64,000 nt of DNA, from positions 1 through 64,000 of the forward strand of contig JAXGTD010000004.1 in assembly GCA_040775095.1 (NCBI GenBank). Reading direction: 5' to 3'. The position numbers and the translations under genes were made by a program. This DNA is from JAXGTD01 sp040775095 (lineage in GTDB: Bacteria > Pseudomonadota > Gammaproteobacteria > Chromatiales > Chromatiaceae). Of this stretch, positions 50,102-61,426 are shown in pieces (positions within the stretch are counted from its first letter, which is position 1; each line of letters begins with the position of its first letter). The notes under the pieces were generated by a model. It ran no database searches. It was not told where the DNA came from and saw only the letters and a list, made by a program, of their open reading frames with translations.

Positions 50102-51337
50102 TCAGAAGTTGCCGCTGAACCAGTGACGGAGGCGGCCGAATGCACCACCCAGGCCCCGCCGCTCGGCAAACTCCGAACGGCCGGCAAAGCGATGCTGCTG
50201 GGCGTAGATCAAGAGGCCGACGCCGGTCGAGAAGATTGGATCGTTGACGCTCTCCTCGAATCCGGTGACGTATTGCGGCACGCCGATACGCACGGGCATG
50301 TGGAACACCTCTTCGGCGAGCTCGACGAGTCCATCCATCTTCGCGCTGCCGCCGGTGAGCACGACTCCACCGGCGACCAGGTCCTCGAAACCGCTGCGGC
50401 GCAGCTCTCCCTGCAACAGCCCGAGCAGCTCTTCGTAGCGCGGCTCGACGACCTCGGCCAGGGTTTGGCGCGAGAGCTGGCGGGCCGGGCGTTCGCCGAT
50501 ACTGGGCACCTCGATGCTGCTGGAGCCGCGATCGTGACGGGCCAGCGCGCAGGCATGATCGATCTTGATCTGCTCGGCGTGCTGGGTCGGGGTACGCAGC
50601 GCGACAGCGATGTCGTTGGTGACCTGGTCGCCGGCGATGGGAATGACGGCGGTATGACGAATGGCGCCATCGGTGAACACGGCAAGGTCGGTGGTACCGC
50701 CGCCGATGTCGACCAGACAGACGCCCAGCTCCTTCTCGTCCTCGCCCAGCACGGCATAGCTGGAGCTGAGCTGCTCGAGCACCAGATCGTCCACCTCGAG
50801 ACCGCAGCGGCGGATGCATTTGACGATGTTCTGCGCCGCGCTGACCGCACCGGTGACCATGTGCACGCGGGCCTCGAGCCGCACACCGCACATCCCGATG
50901 GGCTCACGGATGCCCTCCTGATCGTCGATGATGAATTCCTGCGGCAGGATGTGCAGGATCTTCTGGTCGGCCGGAATGGCGACCGCGCGCGCCGCATCGA
51001 TGCAGCGATCAACATCGCCCTGGTTGACCTCGTGCTCCTTGATGGCAGTAATGCCGTGGGAGTTGAGACTGCGCACATGGCTGCCAGAGATGCTGGCGTG
51101 CACCGAATTGATCTCGCAGTCGGCCATCAGCTCGGCCTCCTCGACCGCGCGCTGGATCGACTGCACGGTCGATTCGATATCGACCACGACCCCCTTTTTC
51201 AGGCCATGCGAGGCGTGGGTGCCAACACCCACGATCTCGATGGTGTCGTCGGCCTTGATCTCCCCGACCAACGCGGCGACCTTGGTGGTGCCGATGTCGA
51301 GGCCAACGACGAGGTTCTTCTCACTGCGTCTGGACAT
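50102..51337 (-). CDS. ftsA: Cell division protein FtsA
   Basis: Actin-like protein that tethers FtsZ to the membrane. It has 411 residues. The phosphate-1 motif LDIGTTKVAALVGE and the VVLTGGSAKMDGLVELAEE region are typical. The C-terminal end FGRLRHWFSGNF is the amphipathic membrane-targeting helix. ATG 51337 is 22 bases after the ftsQ stop. Confidence 0.96.
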   Translation of the reverse strand: MSRRSEKNLVVGLDIGTTKVAALVGEIKADDTIEIVGVGTHASHGLKKGVVVDIESTVQSIQRAVEEAELMADCEINSVHASISGSHVRSLNSHGITAIKEHEVNQGDVDRCIDAARAVAIPADQKILHILPQEFIIDDQEGIREPIGMCGVRLEARVHMVTGAVSAAQNIVKCIRRCGLEVDDLVLEQLSSSYAVLGEDEKELGVCLVDIGGGTTDLAVFTDGAIRHTAVIPIAGDQVTNDIAVALRTPTQHAEQIKIDHACALARHDRGSSSIEVPSIGERPARQLSRQTLAEVVEPRYEELLGLLQGELRRSGFEDLVAGGVVLTGGSAKMDGLVELAEEVFHMPVRIGVPQYVTGFEESVNDPIFSTGVGLLIYAQQHRFAGRSEFAERRGLGGAFGRLRHWFSGNF

Positions 51338-51359
51338 GCGCCAAAAACTCCGCTAAGCG

Positions 51360-52244
51360 TCAATTATTCGCGGCGACCCGATCGGGCCGGCCACCGGTAC
51401 CGTTTTCGTCCAAGGGCATCCATCGCACCGCAAAGCCGTTGCTGTAGCGCAGGTCGATGCGCGTGGGGATGCCGATCGCTTCCACCTGCGGGTAGGCCTC
51501 CAGAAGCCTCTCGAACCGCGCGTCGACGTCTTCGGTCCCCACGAACAGCTCGGTCCCCCCGAGCAGTTCCAGGCTCCAGTCACCCCGCGCATCGTGGTGC
51601 ATGGCGTCGATCACCAGGCCCAGCTCGGCCAGCTTCGGGTGCCAGGCCGCGAACTGCTCGACCACGATCGGGGCGTCCTCATCGGCCCCGCTCAGCAGCG
51701 GCAGACCCGCGGGGAGCCGACCATCGCGGGGACGGAAGACGTGGCCATCGGCGGTGACCAGTCCGTTCTCACCCCAGCGCGCAATGGCCTCATGCTCGGT
51801 CACACTCAGCTCGATGCGGTCGGGCCAGATGCGCCGCAGACTGGCGGTGCGCACCCACGGGAGCGCCTCGACCTCGGCCTGCAGCGCGGCCAGATCCTGG
51901 GTGAGGATGCCCCCCTGCATGTGCCCGGCAATGGTCTCCTGAAGCGTCTGTCGCGACAGGCTGCGCACCTCGCCGTCGATCGTCACGACCCGCACCGGCA
52001 GCAGCCGTGGCTCCCAATCGACGGCAATGAGGCCTGTCCCGATGAGGCCCGCGATCATCATCACCGCGAGCAACAGGCGCGCGATCAGGGCGCCCCGAGT
52101 GGGTCCGGACGGCGGCGCGGGAACGACGGTCGCATCAGATGGGTCTGCGCCGTGCCTGGGCCAGCGAGGCTGAGTCACCCGGGGCGCCGGCAGCGGCAGC
52201 TCTTCGAGGTCCGCCGGGCAATTCTGGGAACGCGGCTCAGTCAT
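51360..52244 (-). CDS. ftsQ: Cell division protein FtsQ
   Basis: Bitopic divisome protein linking early and late division proteins, 294 residues. A long cytoplasmic N-terminus (about 50 residues) precedes one helix (LIARLLLAVMMIAGLIGTGL). The POTRA domain (LPVRVVTIDGEVRSLSRQTL) and the FtsQ domain follow. The start overlaps the ddl stop by eight bases. Confidence 0.92.
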   Translation of the reverse strand: MTEPRSQNCPADLEELPLPAPRVTQPRWPRHGADPSDATVVPAPPSGPTRGALIARLLLAVMMIAGLIGTGLIAVDWEPRLLPVRVVTIDGEVRSLSRQTLQETIAGHMQGGILTQDLAALQAEVEALPWVRTASLRRIWPDRIELSVTEHEAIARWGENGLVTADGHVFRPRDGRLPAGLPLLSGADEDAPIVVEQFAAWHPKLAELGLVIDAMHHDARGDWSLELLGGTELFVGTEDVDARFERLLEAYPQVEAIGIPTRIDLRYSNGFAVRWMPLDENGTGGRPDRVAANN

Positions 52245-53160
52245 GGTCGAGGCTCGTCTGAAGTACCTGCATGACCAGGGAATCGAAGTCGATACCGCCG
52301 GCCTTCGCGGCCATGGGCACCAGACTGTGATCGGTCATCCCCGGTACGGTATTGACCTCCAGCAGCCGTGGCTCGCCATCCACGTCGAGCATGAAATCCA
52401 CCCGGCCCCAACCGCTCGCGCCGACCGCGGCAAACGCGCGCAGGCACAGGGCCTGGAACCGCGCCTCGACCTCCGGTGGCAGGCCGCAGGGACACAGATA
52501 ACGCGTCTTGTCCGAGTGATACTTGGCCTCGTAGTCGTAGAAGACGTTCGGGGTTTCCAGACGGATCAATGGCAGCGCGCGCCCGCCCAGGATCGCGCAG
52601 GTGTACTCCGCTCCCGGAAGCCAGCGTTCGGCGATGACCGCCGCGTCGTAGACGGCCGCGGCCCGCCACGCGTTCTCGAGCCCGGCCGGGTCCTCGGCGC
52701 GCGCCATGCCAATGCTCGAGCCCTCCTGAGCGGGCTTGACCATCAACGGAAAGCCAAGCCGCTCGGCCGCGGCGAGGTCGGCGGGGCCGTGCAGCATCAC
52801 GAACTCGGCGGTCGGCAGTCCACATCCGGCCCAGATGAGCTTGGTACGGTACTTGTCCATTCCGACCGCCGAGCCAAGCACCCCGGAGCCGGTATAGGGC
52901 AGGCCGATGGTCTGCAACGCGCCCTGGATCTGGCCATCCTCACCACCGCGGCCGTGCAGGATGATGAAGGCGCGGGCGAAGGCACCGGCGCGCAGTACCT
53001 CGACGACGTCCTCGCCTGGATCGACAGCGTGCACGTCGACGCCGGAGCGCTGCAGCGCGGCGAGCACGGTGGCGCCGCTCTTGAGCGAAATCTCGCGCTC
53101 GGCGGAGCGGCCGCCCAGCAACAGGGCGACCTTTCCGAATGTGCCGGGATCTGTAGCCAT
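52237..53160 (-). CDS. ddl: D-alanine--D-alanine ligase
   Basis: ATP-grasp ligase that makes the D-Ala-D-Ala dipeptide of the wall peptide. It has 307 residues, the DdlB size. VALLLGGRSAEREISL is the N-terminal signature and LLEVNTVPGMTDHS the C-terminal metal-binding one. ATG 53160 is preferred because GGGAGAG lies nine bases before it; ATG 53184 would add eight residues. murB, expected upstream, is missing. Confidence 0.95.
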   Translation of the reverse strand: MATDPGTFGKVALLLGGRSAEREISLKSGATVLAALQRSGVDVHAVDPGEDVVEVLRAGAFARAFIILHGRGGEDGQIQGALQTIGLPYTGSGVLGSAVGMDKYRTKLIWAGCGLPTAEFVMLHGPADLAAAERLGFPLMVKPAQEGSSIGMARAEDPAGLENAWRAAAVYDAAVIAERWLPGAEYTCAILGGRALPLIRLETPNVFYDYEAKYHSDKTRYLCPCGLPPEVEARFQALCLRAFAAVGASGWGRVDFMLDVDGEPRLLEVNTVPGMTDHSLVPMAAKAGGIDFDSLVMQVLQTSLDHD

Positions 53161-53424
53161 CAGGTCAGCTCTCCCACCCGACATAGCTCGGGGATCAGTG
53201 GAATAGCGCGGGGACGCTGGGCCCGCGACCGGACTCGCGCGGTCCGGGTCGCGCCCCCGCGGGCGCTGTCATCACCGGGAACGATGCGAAAATCGGCGCG
53301 CCCGCTCGAGACCCCGGCACGCCCGATTTTGGGCCGGCGCGGCCCGGCCACCTCGATCGGCCCCGCCACGAGACGCCCCGATGGGCCGCGCGGTAGCCGT
53401 CCGGGCCATGGGCCCCGTTGCATC

Positions 53425-54870
53425 TCAGTTCCGATCACCATCGCCTCCTGCCTGCTGCAGCAAGGCCGGCAGCCGCGCCGCCAGCGCGCCGATGTCGCCG
53501 GCACCCGAGGTCAGCACCAGGTCGCCGTCTCGCAGCAGGTTGCCGAGCACCAGCGGGACCTCGTCGAGCTCGGGCACGAACACCGGCTCCACCTTGCCCC
53601 GCAGCCGGATCGCGCGGCTCAGGCTGCGGCCGTCCGCGCCCGGCAGTGCCTGCTCTCCGGCCGGATACACCTCGCAGAGCAAGAGCACGTCGACGTCGGA
53701 GAGGACCTGCACAAAGTCGTCAAACTGTTCCTGGGTACGGGAGTAGCGATGCGGCTGGAACACCAGGACCAGGCGTCGACCCGGCCAGCCATTGCGCGCC
53801 GCCTCCAGCGTCGCGGCCAGCTCGCGGGGATGGTGTCCATAGTCGTCGACGAGCGTCAGATTGCCGCCGCGCGGGGTGACACATTCGCGCACCACAAAAC
53901 GCCGTCCGATGCCCTCGAACCGGGCCAGGGCGCGCTGAATCGCATCCTCGTTCACGCCGAGCTCCCGCGCGACGGTAATGGCGGCCAACGCGTTGAGCAC
54001 GTTGTGTCGGCCGGGGAGATTGAGCTCGATGGGCAGCGCATCGAGGGTCCCTTCATGGTGCACGTCGAAGCGCATCTTCAGCCCATCCTGACGGATGTTC
54101 TCGGCGCGGACATCCGCCGCGGCGCCGGTACCATAGGTGCGCACCCGCCGGGCGAGCGTCGGCACCAGCGCGGCGACCTCCTCGTCGTCGATGCACAGCA
54201 CCGCGAGACCGTAGAAGGGGAGATGGTGCAAGAACTCCCTGAAGGTGTGGCGCAGCCGATTGAAGTCGTAGCCGTAGGTGCCCATGTGATCGGCGTCGAT
54301 GTTGGTGACCACGGCCATCATCGGCTGCAGGAACAGGAACGACGCATCGCTCTCGTCGGCCTCGGCGACCAGGTATTTGCTACTGCCCAGACGCGCGTTG
54401 GCGCCGGCACTGTTGAGCAGGCCGCCGATGACGAACGTCGGGTCGAGACCGCCCTCGGCGAGCACGCTGGCCACCAGGCTGGTGGTGGTGGTCTTGCCGT
54501 GCGTGCCGGCCACCGCGACGCCATAGTGAAAACGCATCAGCTCGGAGAGCATCTCGGCGCGGCGCACGACCGGGATGCGCGCGCCCCGAGCCGCCCGCAC
54601 CTCGGGGTTGCCCTCGTCGATCGCGGTCGAGACGATGACCGCGTCCACGTCTTCCACCTGCTCGGCACGATGACCGGAAAACACGCGCACCCCGAGCCCG
54701 CTGAGGCGTCGCGTGACCTCACTCTCACGCCGGTCCGAGCCCTGAACCTCGTAGCCGAGGTTGGCCATCAACTCGGCGATGCCGCTCATACCCGCCCCGC
54801 CGATGCCGATGAAGTGCAACCGCCGGATACGGCCCATGTAGCTCGCGCTGTGGGTTCGATGGGCATTCAT
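53425..54870 (-). CDS. murC: UDP-N-acetylmuramate--L-alanine ligase
   Basis: Adds L-Ala to UDP-MurNAc. It has 481 residues. [17 protein letters not shown] is the N-terminal fold, [11 protein letters not shown] the ATP loop, and [14 protein letters not shown] a family marker. ATG 54870 follows GGGG; ATG 54837 (MGRIRR) is a shorter alternative. 264 bases separate its stop from ddl. Confidence 0.96.
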   Translation of the reverse strand: MNAHRTHSASYMGRIRRLHFIGIGGAGMSGIAELMANLGYEVQGSDRRESEVTRRLSGLGVRVFSGHRAEQVEDVDAVIVSTAIDEGNPEVRAARGARIPVVRRAEMLSELMRFHYGVAVAGTHGKTTTTSLVASVLAEGGLDPTFVIGGLLNSAGANARLGSSKYLVAEADESDASFLFLQPMMAVVTNIDADHMGTYGYDFNRLRHTFREFLHHLPFYGLAVLCIDDEEVAALVPTLARRVRTYGTGAAADVRAENIRQDGLKMRFDVHHEGTLDALPIELNLPGRHNVLNALAAITVARELGVNEDAIQRALARFEGIGRRFVVRECVTPRGGNLTLVDDYGHHPRELAATLEAARNGWPGRRLVLVFQPHRYSRTQEQFDDFVQVLSDVDVLLLCEVYPAGEQALPGADGRSLSRAIRLRGKVEPVFVPELDEVPLVLGNLLRDGDLVLTSGAGDIGALAARLPALLQQAGGDGDRN

Positions 54871-54988
54871 TGATCGGTCCCCGCGGCAGGCGTGGCGCCC
54901 GGTGCGGCCTGCCGACCCACACCGGAATGCGGTTCGAGACAGACCCGGGCCATCCCCACGCGATCTGGCGTGAAATCGGTTATGCCGG

Positions 54989-56080
54989 TCATCGCCGCCT
55001 CCCCTTCGCCATCTCGTCCATGCACGCGTTGGCAATGACCTCGGCGGCGTTCGGTTTGGCCTGAGCCCGTGCGGCCTCCGCCATCGCGAGGCGGCCTGCC
55101 GGGTCCGCGATCAGCTCGGCGAGCAGGGCGGCCAGCCCCGTCACGGTCAGGTCGCGCTGAATCACCATCCGCGCGGCGCCCGCATCGGTCAGGTACCGCG
55201 CGTTGCCCACCTGGTGGTCGTCCACCGCGTGGGGGTAAGGGACGAGAATCGCCGGCAGGCCCGCGGCGGCCAGCTCGGAGACGGTCAACGCTCCGGCACG
55301 GCAGACCACCAGATCGGCCCAGGCATAGGCCTCGGCCATATCGGCGATGAACGGGCTGATCCGCGCCGCCACGCCGGTGTCGGCATAGGCCGCCTCGGCC
55401 ACGGCCACGGTGCGCTCGCCGGCCTGATGCCGCACCAGGGGTCGCGCATCCAGCGGCAGTCTCGCCAGTGCCCTGGGTACCAACTCGTTCAACACCTTCG
55501 CGCCAAGGGACCCCCCAACGACCAACAGCCGGACGGGGCCTCGACGAGCGCGCAACCGCTGCGCTGGCGGCGGCAGGTCAGCGATCGCCGCGCGCACCGG
55601 ATTGCCGCTGGCGAGCGCGCCGCGGGAGCGGGGAAAGCTGCCGGGGAAGGCCTCGAATACCCGGGCGGCGATCCTCGAGAGCCACTGGTTGGTCAGGCCG
55701 GGGACGCTGTTCTGTTCCTGAATCACCAGCGCCCGGCGCTGGACCCACGCCATGAGTCCGCCGGGGCCGGAAACGAACCCCCCCATGCCGAGCACAACGC
55801 CCGGGGAGCGCCGATGCAGGATCGCGCTCGCCTGCCGCAACGCGCCAAACAGGCGCCAGGGCGCCGCGAGTAGCCGCATCAGGCCCTTCCCACGCACGCC
55901 CTCGATCCCGATCCATTCCATTTGGAAACCGTGCTCGGGCACCAGGCGGGACTCCATGCCCTGACGCGTCCCGATCCAAAAGACGTCCAGGCCACGGGCG
56001 CGCAGCAGCTCGGCCACCGCCAGCGCCGGAAATACGTGGCCACCTGTCCCGCCAGCCATCACCGCTACACTCTCACGCAT
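54989..56080 (-). CDS. murG: UDP-GlcNAc:lipid I glycosyltransferase
   Basis: Peripheral membrane enzyme that converts lipid I to lipid II. It has 363 residues. [20 protein letters not shown] is the N-terminal G-loop, [13 protein letters not shown] the second and [15 protein letters not shown] the third. [20 protein letters not shown] is the UDP-sugar site. ATG 56080 lies inside ftsW, overlapping its end by 16 bases. Confidence 0.96.
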   Translation of the reverse strand: MRESVAVMAGGTGGHVFPALAVAELLRARGLDVFWIGTRQGMESRLVPEHGFQMEWIGIEGVRGKGLMRLLAAPWRLFGALRQASAILHRRSPGVVLGMGGFVSGPGGLMAWVQRRALVIQEQNSVPGLTNQWLSRIAARVFEAFPGSFPRSRGALASGNPVRAAIADLPPPAQRLRARRGPVRLLVVGGSLGAKVLNELVPRALARLPLDARPLVRHQAGERTVAVAEAAYADTGVAARISPFIADMAEAYAWADLVVCRAGALTVSELAAAGLPAILVPYPHAVDDHQVGNARYLTDAGAARMVIQRDLTVTGLAALLAELIADPAGRLAMAEAARAQAKPNAAEVIANACMDEMAKGRRR

Positions 56081-57276
56081 CGCAGCCCCCCCATCGGCAC
56101 CGTATCGACCGGTTGCCGGCGCAGCTCGAAGTCGATGCGCAGCAAGACGCCGATGGCCATCACCGAGACGATCAGTGCATTGCTGCCGTAGCTCATAAAC
56201 GGGAGGGTCAGGCCCTTGGTCGGCAGCAGGCCGGTGTTCACCCCGGCGTTGACCACGGCCTGAAGGCCGAGCATCAGCCCAAAGCCGTGGGCCACATAGG
56301 CGGAAAAGGCATGGTTCCTCAGCCTGGCGCGCGCGCCGATCGAGAACGCGCGCCAGGCGACGAAGGCGAATGCCGCGATCACTAGGAGCACGCCGACCAG
56401 ACCGAGCTCTTCGCCGACCACCGCGAGCAGAAAGTCCGTATGGGCCTCGGGCAGGAAGAACTGCTTCTGGATGCCATTGCCGAGGCCGACCCCGAGCCAC
56501 TCGCCGCGGCCGAGTGCGATCAGGGCCTGACTGAGCTGGTAACCCGTATTGAAGGGATCGGCGAAGGGGTGGAGAAAGGAGGTGACGCGCTGCAGCCGAT
56601 AGGGTTCGATCCAGATCAACCCCGCCAACGAGACCGCGACCAGGCCGAATAGCGCGCCGAAGTGCCAGATGTGCACGCCACCGAGGAACAGCAGACCCAT
56701 CACGGTCGCCATCAGCACCGCGGTGGTGCCAAAGTCCGGTTGCGCCATGATCAGCGCACCGGCCACACCAAGCAGCATCATCGGCCGCAGGAAGCCCGCC
56801 AGCGAGTTGACCACCTCGGTTTGCCGGCGCACGAGATAGCCGGAGATGTAGATCACGGCGAAGAACTTCATCAGCTCCGACGGCTGCATGTTGAGCACCC
56901 CGAGTGGGATCCAACGGGTTGCGCCGTTGACGGTTCGCCCCACCCCCGGCACCAGCACCAGGCCCAGCAGGCAAACCCCGAGCAGAAACAGCCAGGGTCC
57001 GAGCCGCTCCCAGCGCTCCATCGACACCGCAAAGCACGCCGCGCCAGCTGCCAGGGCAAGGACGAGGGCGAGACCATGGCGCAGGACGAAGAAGAACGGA
57101 TCGCCGTAGCCGCGGCCGGCCACCGGCATCGACGCCGAGGTCACCATCACGAAGCCCAGGCCGATCAGAAACAACACGCACAGCAACAGCAGATAGTCCA
57201 GCGGCGACTCTCGGCGCCCGATGCGACGCCGACGACGGGCCAAGGCGGTCCGGGCGGGGGTGCGACTAGTAAACAT
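56065..57276 (-). CDS. ftsW: Septal peptidoglycan polymerase FtsW
   Basis: SEDS-family glycosyltransferase that polymerises lipid II at the septum with FtsI. It has 403 residues and about ten helices. QPDFGTTAVLMATVMGLLF, AHTDFLLAVVGEELGL and LPFMSYGSNALIV are the SEDS signatures. The N-terminus is basic (ARTALARRRRRIGRRES). ATG 57276 is chosen as the one closest to the family start. 168 bases without a gene separate it from murD. Confidence 0.95.
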   Translation of the reverse strand: MFTSRTPARTALARRRRRIGRRESPLDYLLLLCVLFLIGLGFVMVTSASMPVAGRGYGDPFFFVLRHGLALVLALAAGAACFAVSMERWERLGPWLFLLGVCLLGLVLVPGVGRTVNGATRWIPLGVLNMQPSELMKFFAVIYISGYLVRRQTEVVNSLAGFLRPMMLLGVAGALIMAQPDFGTTAVLMATVMGLLFLGGVHIWHFGALFGLVAVSLAGLIWIEPYRLQRVTSFLHPFADPFNTGYQLSQALIALGRGEWLGVGLGNGIQKQFFLPEAHTDFLLAVVGEELGLVGVLLVIAAFAFVAWRAFSIGARARLRNHAFSAYVAHGFGLMLGLQAVVNAGVNTGLLPTKGLTLPFMSYGSNALIVSVMAIGVLLRIDFELRRQPVDTVPMGGLRCVRV

Positions 57277-57444
57277 CGGGATCTGACGCCCCTGGAGTCG
57301 GTTCAAAACGGCCCTGGCCGCGTGCTCCCACTGACCCCGGACTTGCTGGCCGCCGCGGCACCGCGCCGCAATTGGCCAACAGGCACCCTCCCCGCTGGGC
57401 ACGGGAGGGGAGCTCACAAAGGGGGGCGGCAGATCGGCGCACGG

Positions 57445-58848
57445 TCAATCCACCCACCGCTTGACGGCTTCGGTAAACACGCGTCCCCGGTGTTGGTAGT
57501 CGTCGAACATGTCGAAGCTGGCACAGGCCGGAGAGAGCACCACACGGTCTCCTGGAAGGGCCAGCTCGGCGGCGCGCCGTACCGCCTCGTCCATGTCCGC
57601 GGCGTGCACCAACGGCACCGTGCCCTGAAGCGTGGCCTCGATGCGTGGTGCGTCGACGCCGATCAGCACCACGGCCCGGGCGGCACGCTGGACCGCGTCG
57701 CGCAAGGGCGCGAAATCCGCGTCCTTGCCGTCGCCACCCGCGATCAGCACCACCTTGCCCCGGGAGGGGTCCGGGACCAGTCCGACCAGCGCCGCCACCG
57801 TGGCACCGGGATTGGTGCCCTTCGAGTCGTTGATCCACTGCACACCCTCGTGCTCCAAGACCAATTCGGCGCGATGGGGCAGTCCGCGGAAGGTCGCCAG
57901 GGCCGCGCGCATGGCATCCAACGGCAATCCGCAGATGTCGCCCAGGGCCAGCGCGGCCAGCGCGTTGGCCAGGTTGTGGGTTCCCGGGAGCCGGATCTCC
58001 GCCACCGGAAACAGCGGCGTGTCGCCACGAGACACGAAACGCGCCGGGGCTTGGCCCGAGTCGCGCGCCGGACCCAGGGCGATACCCCAGTCCCGCTGCG
58101 TGACGGGTTTCCCGAGCGTAAAACCGATGACATCCCTCACACCCTCGGCGAGCGCGGCCGCCGCTGGATCATCTCGGTTCACGACCGCCGCCCTGGCGTG
58201 GGCGAAGATGCGGGCCTTCGCGGCGGCATAGGCGGCCAGATCCGGGTAACGATCGAGATGGTCTGGAGACAGATTCAGCACCGTCGCGACCCGCGGTCGC
58301 AGAGACCGCGTCGATTCCAGTTGAAAGCTCGACAGCTCCAGCACGTAGAGCTGTACGTCATTGGCGAGCAGATCGAGCACGGGCTCGCCCAGGTTGCCAC
58401 CCACGGCGGTGCGCAGCCCGGCAGACCTGGCCATCAGAGAGAGCAACGTCGTCACCGTGCTCTTGCCATTGGATCCGGTGATCGCGACGGTATCCGCCCG
58501 TACCGCACGGGCAAACAGCTCGATGTCGCCCAGCACCGGGACGCCGCGCGCGATCGCATCCCTGATCAGCGGCAGCGACCGGGGCACCCCCGGGCTGACG
58601 ATGATCTCGTCGGCAGCGGCGAACGCGGCCGCATCGAATCCGCCAAGCAGCAGCGCCACGTCCGGCAGCTCCTCTCGGATACTGGCCAGACCGGGCGGGG
58701 TGTCGCGGCTGTCGGTCACGGCCACCGAACAGCCCCGCGCCCGCAGAAAGCGCGCGCAGGACAGACCGGTCTTGCCAAGACCGACAACCAGGACCTTATG
58801 GCCAGGCATCGGCTCGGGTGCCGGATCGGGGCTCAGCGCAACATTCAT
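57445..58848 (-). CDS. murD: UDP-MurNAc-L-alanine--D-glutamate ligase
   Basis: Adds D-Glu to UDP-MurNAc-L-Ala. It has 467 residues. VLVVGLGKTGLSCARFL opens the N-domain, TGSNGKSTVTTLL is the ATP loop, and NDSKGTNPGATVAAL a family marker. ATG 58848 follows GGGGAG by about ten bases; an earlier in-frame ATG at 58869 is less likely. Confidence 0.95.
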   Translation of the reverse strand: MNVALSPDPAPEPMPGHKVLVVGLGKTGLSCARFLRARGCSVAVTDSRDTPPGLASIREELPDVALLLGGFDAAAFAAADEIIVSPGVPRSLPLIRDAIARGVPVLGDIELFARAVRADTVAITGSNGKSTVTTLLSLMARSAGLRTAVGGNLGEPVLDLLANDVQLYVLELSSFQLESTRSLRPRVATVLNLSPDHLDRYPDLAAYAAAKARIFAHARAAVVNRDDPAAAALAEGVRDVIGFTLGKPVTQRDWGIALGPARDSGQAPARFVSRGDTPLFPVAEIRLPGTHNLANALAALALGDICGLPLDAMRAALATFRGLPHRAELVLEHEGVQWINDSKGTNPGATVAALVGLVPDPSRGKVVLIAGGDGKDADFAPLRDAVQRAARAVVLIGVDAPRIEATLQGTVPLVHAADMDEAVRRAAELALPGDRVVLSPACASFDMFDDYQHRGRVFTEAVKRWVD

Positions 58849-58953
58849 TGCCACGCATCTCCCCGCCAAGACATCGGCGCAAGGAACACGCGGCGCATGG
58901 CGGTCCGCCCCTGCCGCAGCTCGTCCCTCGCGCCATGTCGGTAGCTGCCCATA

Positions 58954-60036
58954 TCAGCGGATCTTCAGGCTTGCGAGCCCGACCAGTACGAGCACGACGG
59001 TGACGATCCAGAACCGGACGATCACCCGCGGCTCGGGCCAACCCTTGAGCTCATAGTGATGATGCAGCGGCGCCATGCGGAAGATGCGCCGGCCGGTGAG
59101 CTTGAAGGAGGCGACCTGCAGCACAACCGACAGGGTCTCCAGCACGAAGATGCCGCCCATGATGAACAACACCAGTTCCTGCTTGGCCACCACCGCGATC
59201 GCGCCGAGGGCGGCGCCCAGGGCCAACGCGCCGACATCCCCCATGAAAACCTGAGCGGGATAGGTATTGAACCAGAGAAAGCCCAGCCCCGCGCCGACCA
59301 GAGCCCCGCAGAAGACGACGACCTCGCCGACATCGGCGACGTACGGAATCTTCAGATACCCGGCGATCTCCACGTTTCCAGCGGCATAGACCATGATGCC
59401 CAGCCCGCCCGCCACCATCACGGCCGGCAGCACCGCCAGGCCGTCGAGACCATCGGTGAGGTTGACGGCATTGCTGGCACCGACGATGACCAGATAGGCG
59501 AACAGCAGAAACAGTGGCCCGAGCTGGATCGCGACGTCCTTGACATAGGGCACCAGCAGCTCGGTCTCGTGCGGTGAGGTCGCGCTGAAGTACAGGTAGA
59601 GCGCCGCCGCCATTCCGGCAACGGTCTGCCAGAGGTACTTATCGCGGGCGGCCAACCCCTTGGGGTCGCGGAGCACGAGCTTCTTGTAGTCGTCGACCAG
59701 GCCAATGACGCCGAAGGCGATTGTGGTGATGAGCACCACCCAGACGTAGCGGTTGCCCAGATCCGCCCAGAGAAGCGTGCTGATCGCGATCGCGACAAGG
59801 ATCAGGGTTCCACCCATGGTCGGGGTTCCGGCCTTGGAGAAGTGGCTCTCGGGTCCATCCTTGCGCACGGTCTGGCCAATCTTGTAGGTGCTCAGCCAGC
59901 GGATCAGTGGCTGACCGATCATCAGTGAGATCACCAACGCGGTCAGCACGCCGAGAATGGCGCGCAGGGTGAGATAGCGGAAGACAAAAAAGCCGCTGTC
60001 GAGCCCGGCGAGCCAATCGGTGAGGTAAAGCAGCAT
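58954..60036 (-). CDS. mraY: Phospho-MurNAc-pentapeptide transferase
   Basis: Integral membrane enzyme that makes lipid I from UDP-MurNAc-pentapeptide and undecaprenyl phosphate. It has 360 residues and ten helices. The cytoplasmic loops with [22 protein letters not shown] and [15 protein letters not shown] are diagnostic; the last holds the HHH motif. ATG 60036 is one base after the murF stop. Confidence 0.97.
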   Translation of the reverse strand: MLLYLTDWLAGLDSGFFVFRYLTLRAILGVLTALVISLMIGQPLIRWLSTYKIGQTVRKDGPESHFSKAGTPTMGGTLILVAIAISTLLWADLGNRYVWVVLITTIAFGVIGLVDDYKKLVLRDPKGLAARDKYLWQTVAGMAAALYLYFSATSPHETELLVPYVKDVAIQLGPLFLLFAYLVIVGASNAVNLTDGLDGLAVLPAVMVAGGLGIMVYAAGNVEIAGYLKIPYVADVGEVVVFCGALVGAGLGFLWFNTYPAQVFMGDVGALALGAALGAIAVVAKQELVLFIMGGIFVLETLSVVLQVASFKLTGRRIFRMAPLHHHYELKGWPEPRVIVRFWIVTVVLVLVGLASLKIR

Positions 60037-60037
60037 G

Positions 60038-61426
60038 CTAGGGCCCCTGCACTCCGGCCGGCTCGCTCAACGCATCGGCAATGCGATCCATGCCCGACGC
60101 GCGGGAGCCCTTGACGAGCACGACATCTCCCGGCTGGAGCTCGACGCCCAGGGCATCGATCAGGCTGGGCTGATCGGCGAAGCCGCGGGCACCCTCGCCA
60201 AAGCCCTCGGCCGCGGCGGCGGACAGCGGACCGACGGTGAACAGCAGCGTTATGCCGGCAGCGCGAACCGCGTGCCCCATGTCGCGATGGATGCGCTCGC
60301 TGTCGGGGCCGAGCTCCCCGAAGTCCCCGAGCACGACGATGCCCCGGCCGGGGCCGCCCCCGCGGGTCAGCTCTCGTACGACGGCAACGGCCGCATCGAG
60401 GGAGTCGGGGTTGGCGTTGTAACTGTCGTCGATGAGCCGCAGTCCCCGGACGCCACGGCGCGGCTGCATGCGCCGGCGCACCGGGCGCAGCGACGCGAGC
60501 CCGCTCTGGATCGCCTCGACCGGGATGTCGAGCGCCGTCGCCAGCGCAATCGCGGCCAGGGCGTTGCGCACGTTATGACGGCCTGCCAGAGACAGCGAGA
60601 TTGGCAGTGGCTCGCCGAAGAGCTGGGCGTCGAAACAGGTCGTGAACCCGGCCTCGTCCCAACGGGTGGTCACCGCCTGTTCGTCGGCGCGCACCTCGGC
60701 GCTTGGGCCGGTGCCGAAGGTCAGACAACGACGGCCAGCGGCAAGCTCGCGCCACAGATCGGTCCAGGCCACGTCTGCCATGAACACAAAGGTCCCGTCG
60801 GGCGGCAGACCACGCGCGATCTCCCCTTTGGCATTGGCGACACCCTCCACGCTGCCGAAGCCTTCCAGGTGAGCGCGGCCCACGTTGGTGATCAGCGCCG
60901 CCTCGGGTCGGGCGATTGCCGTCAGATAGGCGATCTCGCCACCGTGATTGGCGCCCATCTCCAGGACCAGAAAGGCCTCGTCGCGGGCCGCCAGCAGGGT
61001 CAGCGGCATGCCGATGTCGTTGTTCAGATTGCCCTCGGTCGCGCGCGTCCGGCCGACGCGACCCAGGATCGCGGCGACCATCTCCTTGCAGGTGGTCTTC
61101 CCGTTACTGCCTGTAATCGCCACGATCCGGCCGGGAAACCTGTCCCGCCAGGCGGCGGCCAGGCGTGCCAGTCCGATGCGTGTATCCTCGACCACCCACT
61201 GTGGCAGGGCGATGTCCAGCGGATGGTCCACCATCGCGGCCACGGCCCCGGCCTGCGCCGCCTTGGCAACATAGTCGTGGCCATCGAAGCGCCCCCCCCG
61301 AAGCGCGACGAACAACTGACCACGACAGATGCCACGGCTGTCGGTGCCGACGCTGTCATAATCGGCATCGGTACCGTGCAGCCTTCCCCCGGCGCGCTCG
61401 ACCGACTCGGCCAGACTCCACATCAT
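60038..61426 (-). CDS. murF: UDP-MurNAc-tripeptide--D-Ala-D-Ala ligase
   Basis: Adds the D-Ala-D-Ala made by Ddl to the UDP-MurNAc tripeptide. It has 462 residues. [17 protein letters not shown] is the ATP loop, [15 protein letters not shown] and [17 protein letters not shown] are family markers. ATG 61426 overlaps the murE stop (ATGA at 61423-61426), which favours it over the longer in-frame start. Confidence 0.96.
   Translation of the reverse strand: MMWSLAESVERAGGRLHGTDADYDSVGTDSRGICRGQLFVALRGGRFDGHDYVAKAAQAGAVAAMVDHPLDIALPQWVVEDTRIGLARLAAAWRDRFPGRIVAITGSNGKTTCKEMVAAILGRVGRTRATEGNLNNDIGMPLTLLAARDEAFLVLEMGANHGGEIAYLTAIARPEAALITNVGRAHLEGFGSVEGVANAKGEIARGLPPDGTFVFMADVAWTDLWRELAAGRRCLTFGTGPSAEVRADEQAVTTRWDEAGFTTCFDAQLFGEPLPISLSLAGRHNVRNALAAIALATALDIPVEAIQSGLASLRPVRRRMQPRRGVRGLRLIDDSYNANPDSLDAAVAVVRELTRGGGPGRGIVVLGDFGELGPDSERIHRDMGHAVRAAGITLLFTVGPLSAAAAEGFGEGARGFADQPSLIDALGVELQPGDVVLVKGSRASGMDRIADALSEPAGVQGP

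Noticed and set aside
53160..53504. 114-codon minus-strand frame in the gap between murC and ddl
   Set aside because: It overlaps the murC end, is Arg/Pro-rich, has no MurB similarity and has no clear ribosome binding site.
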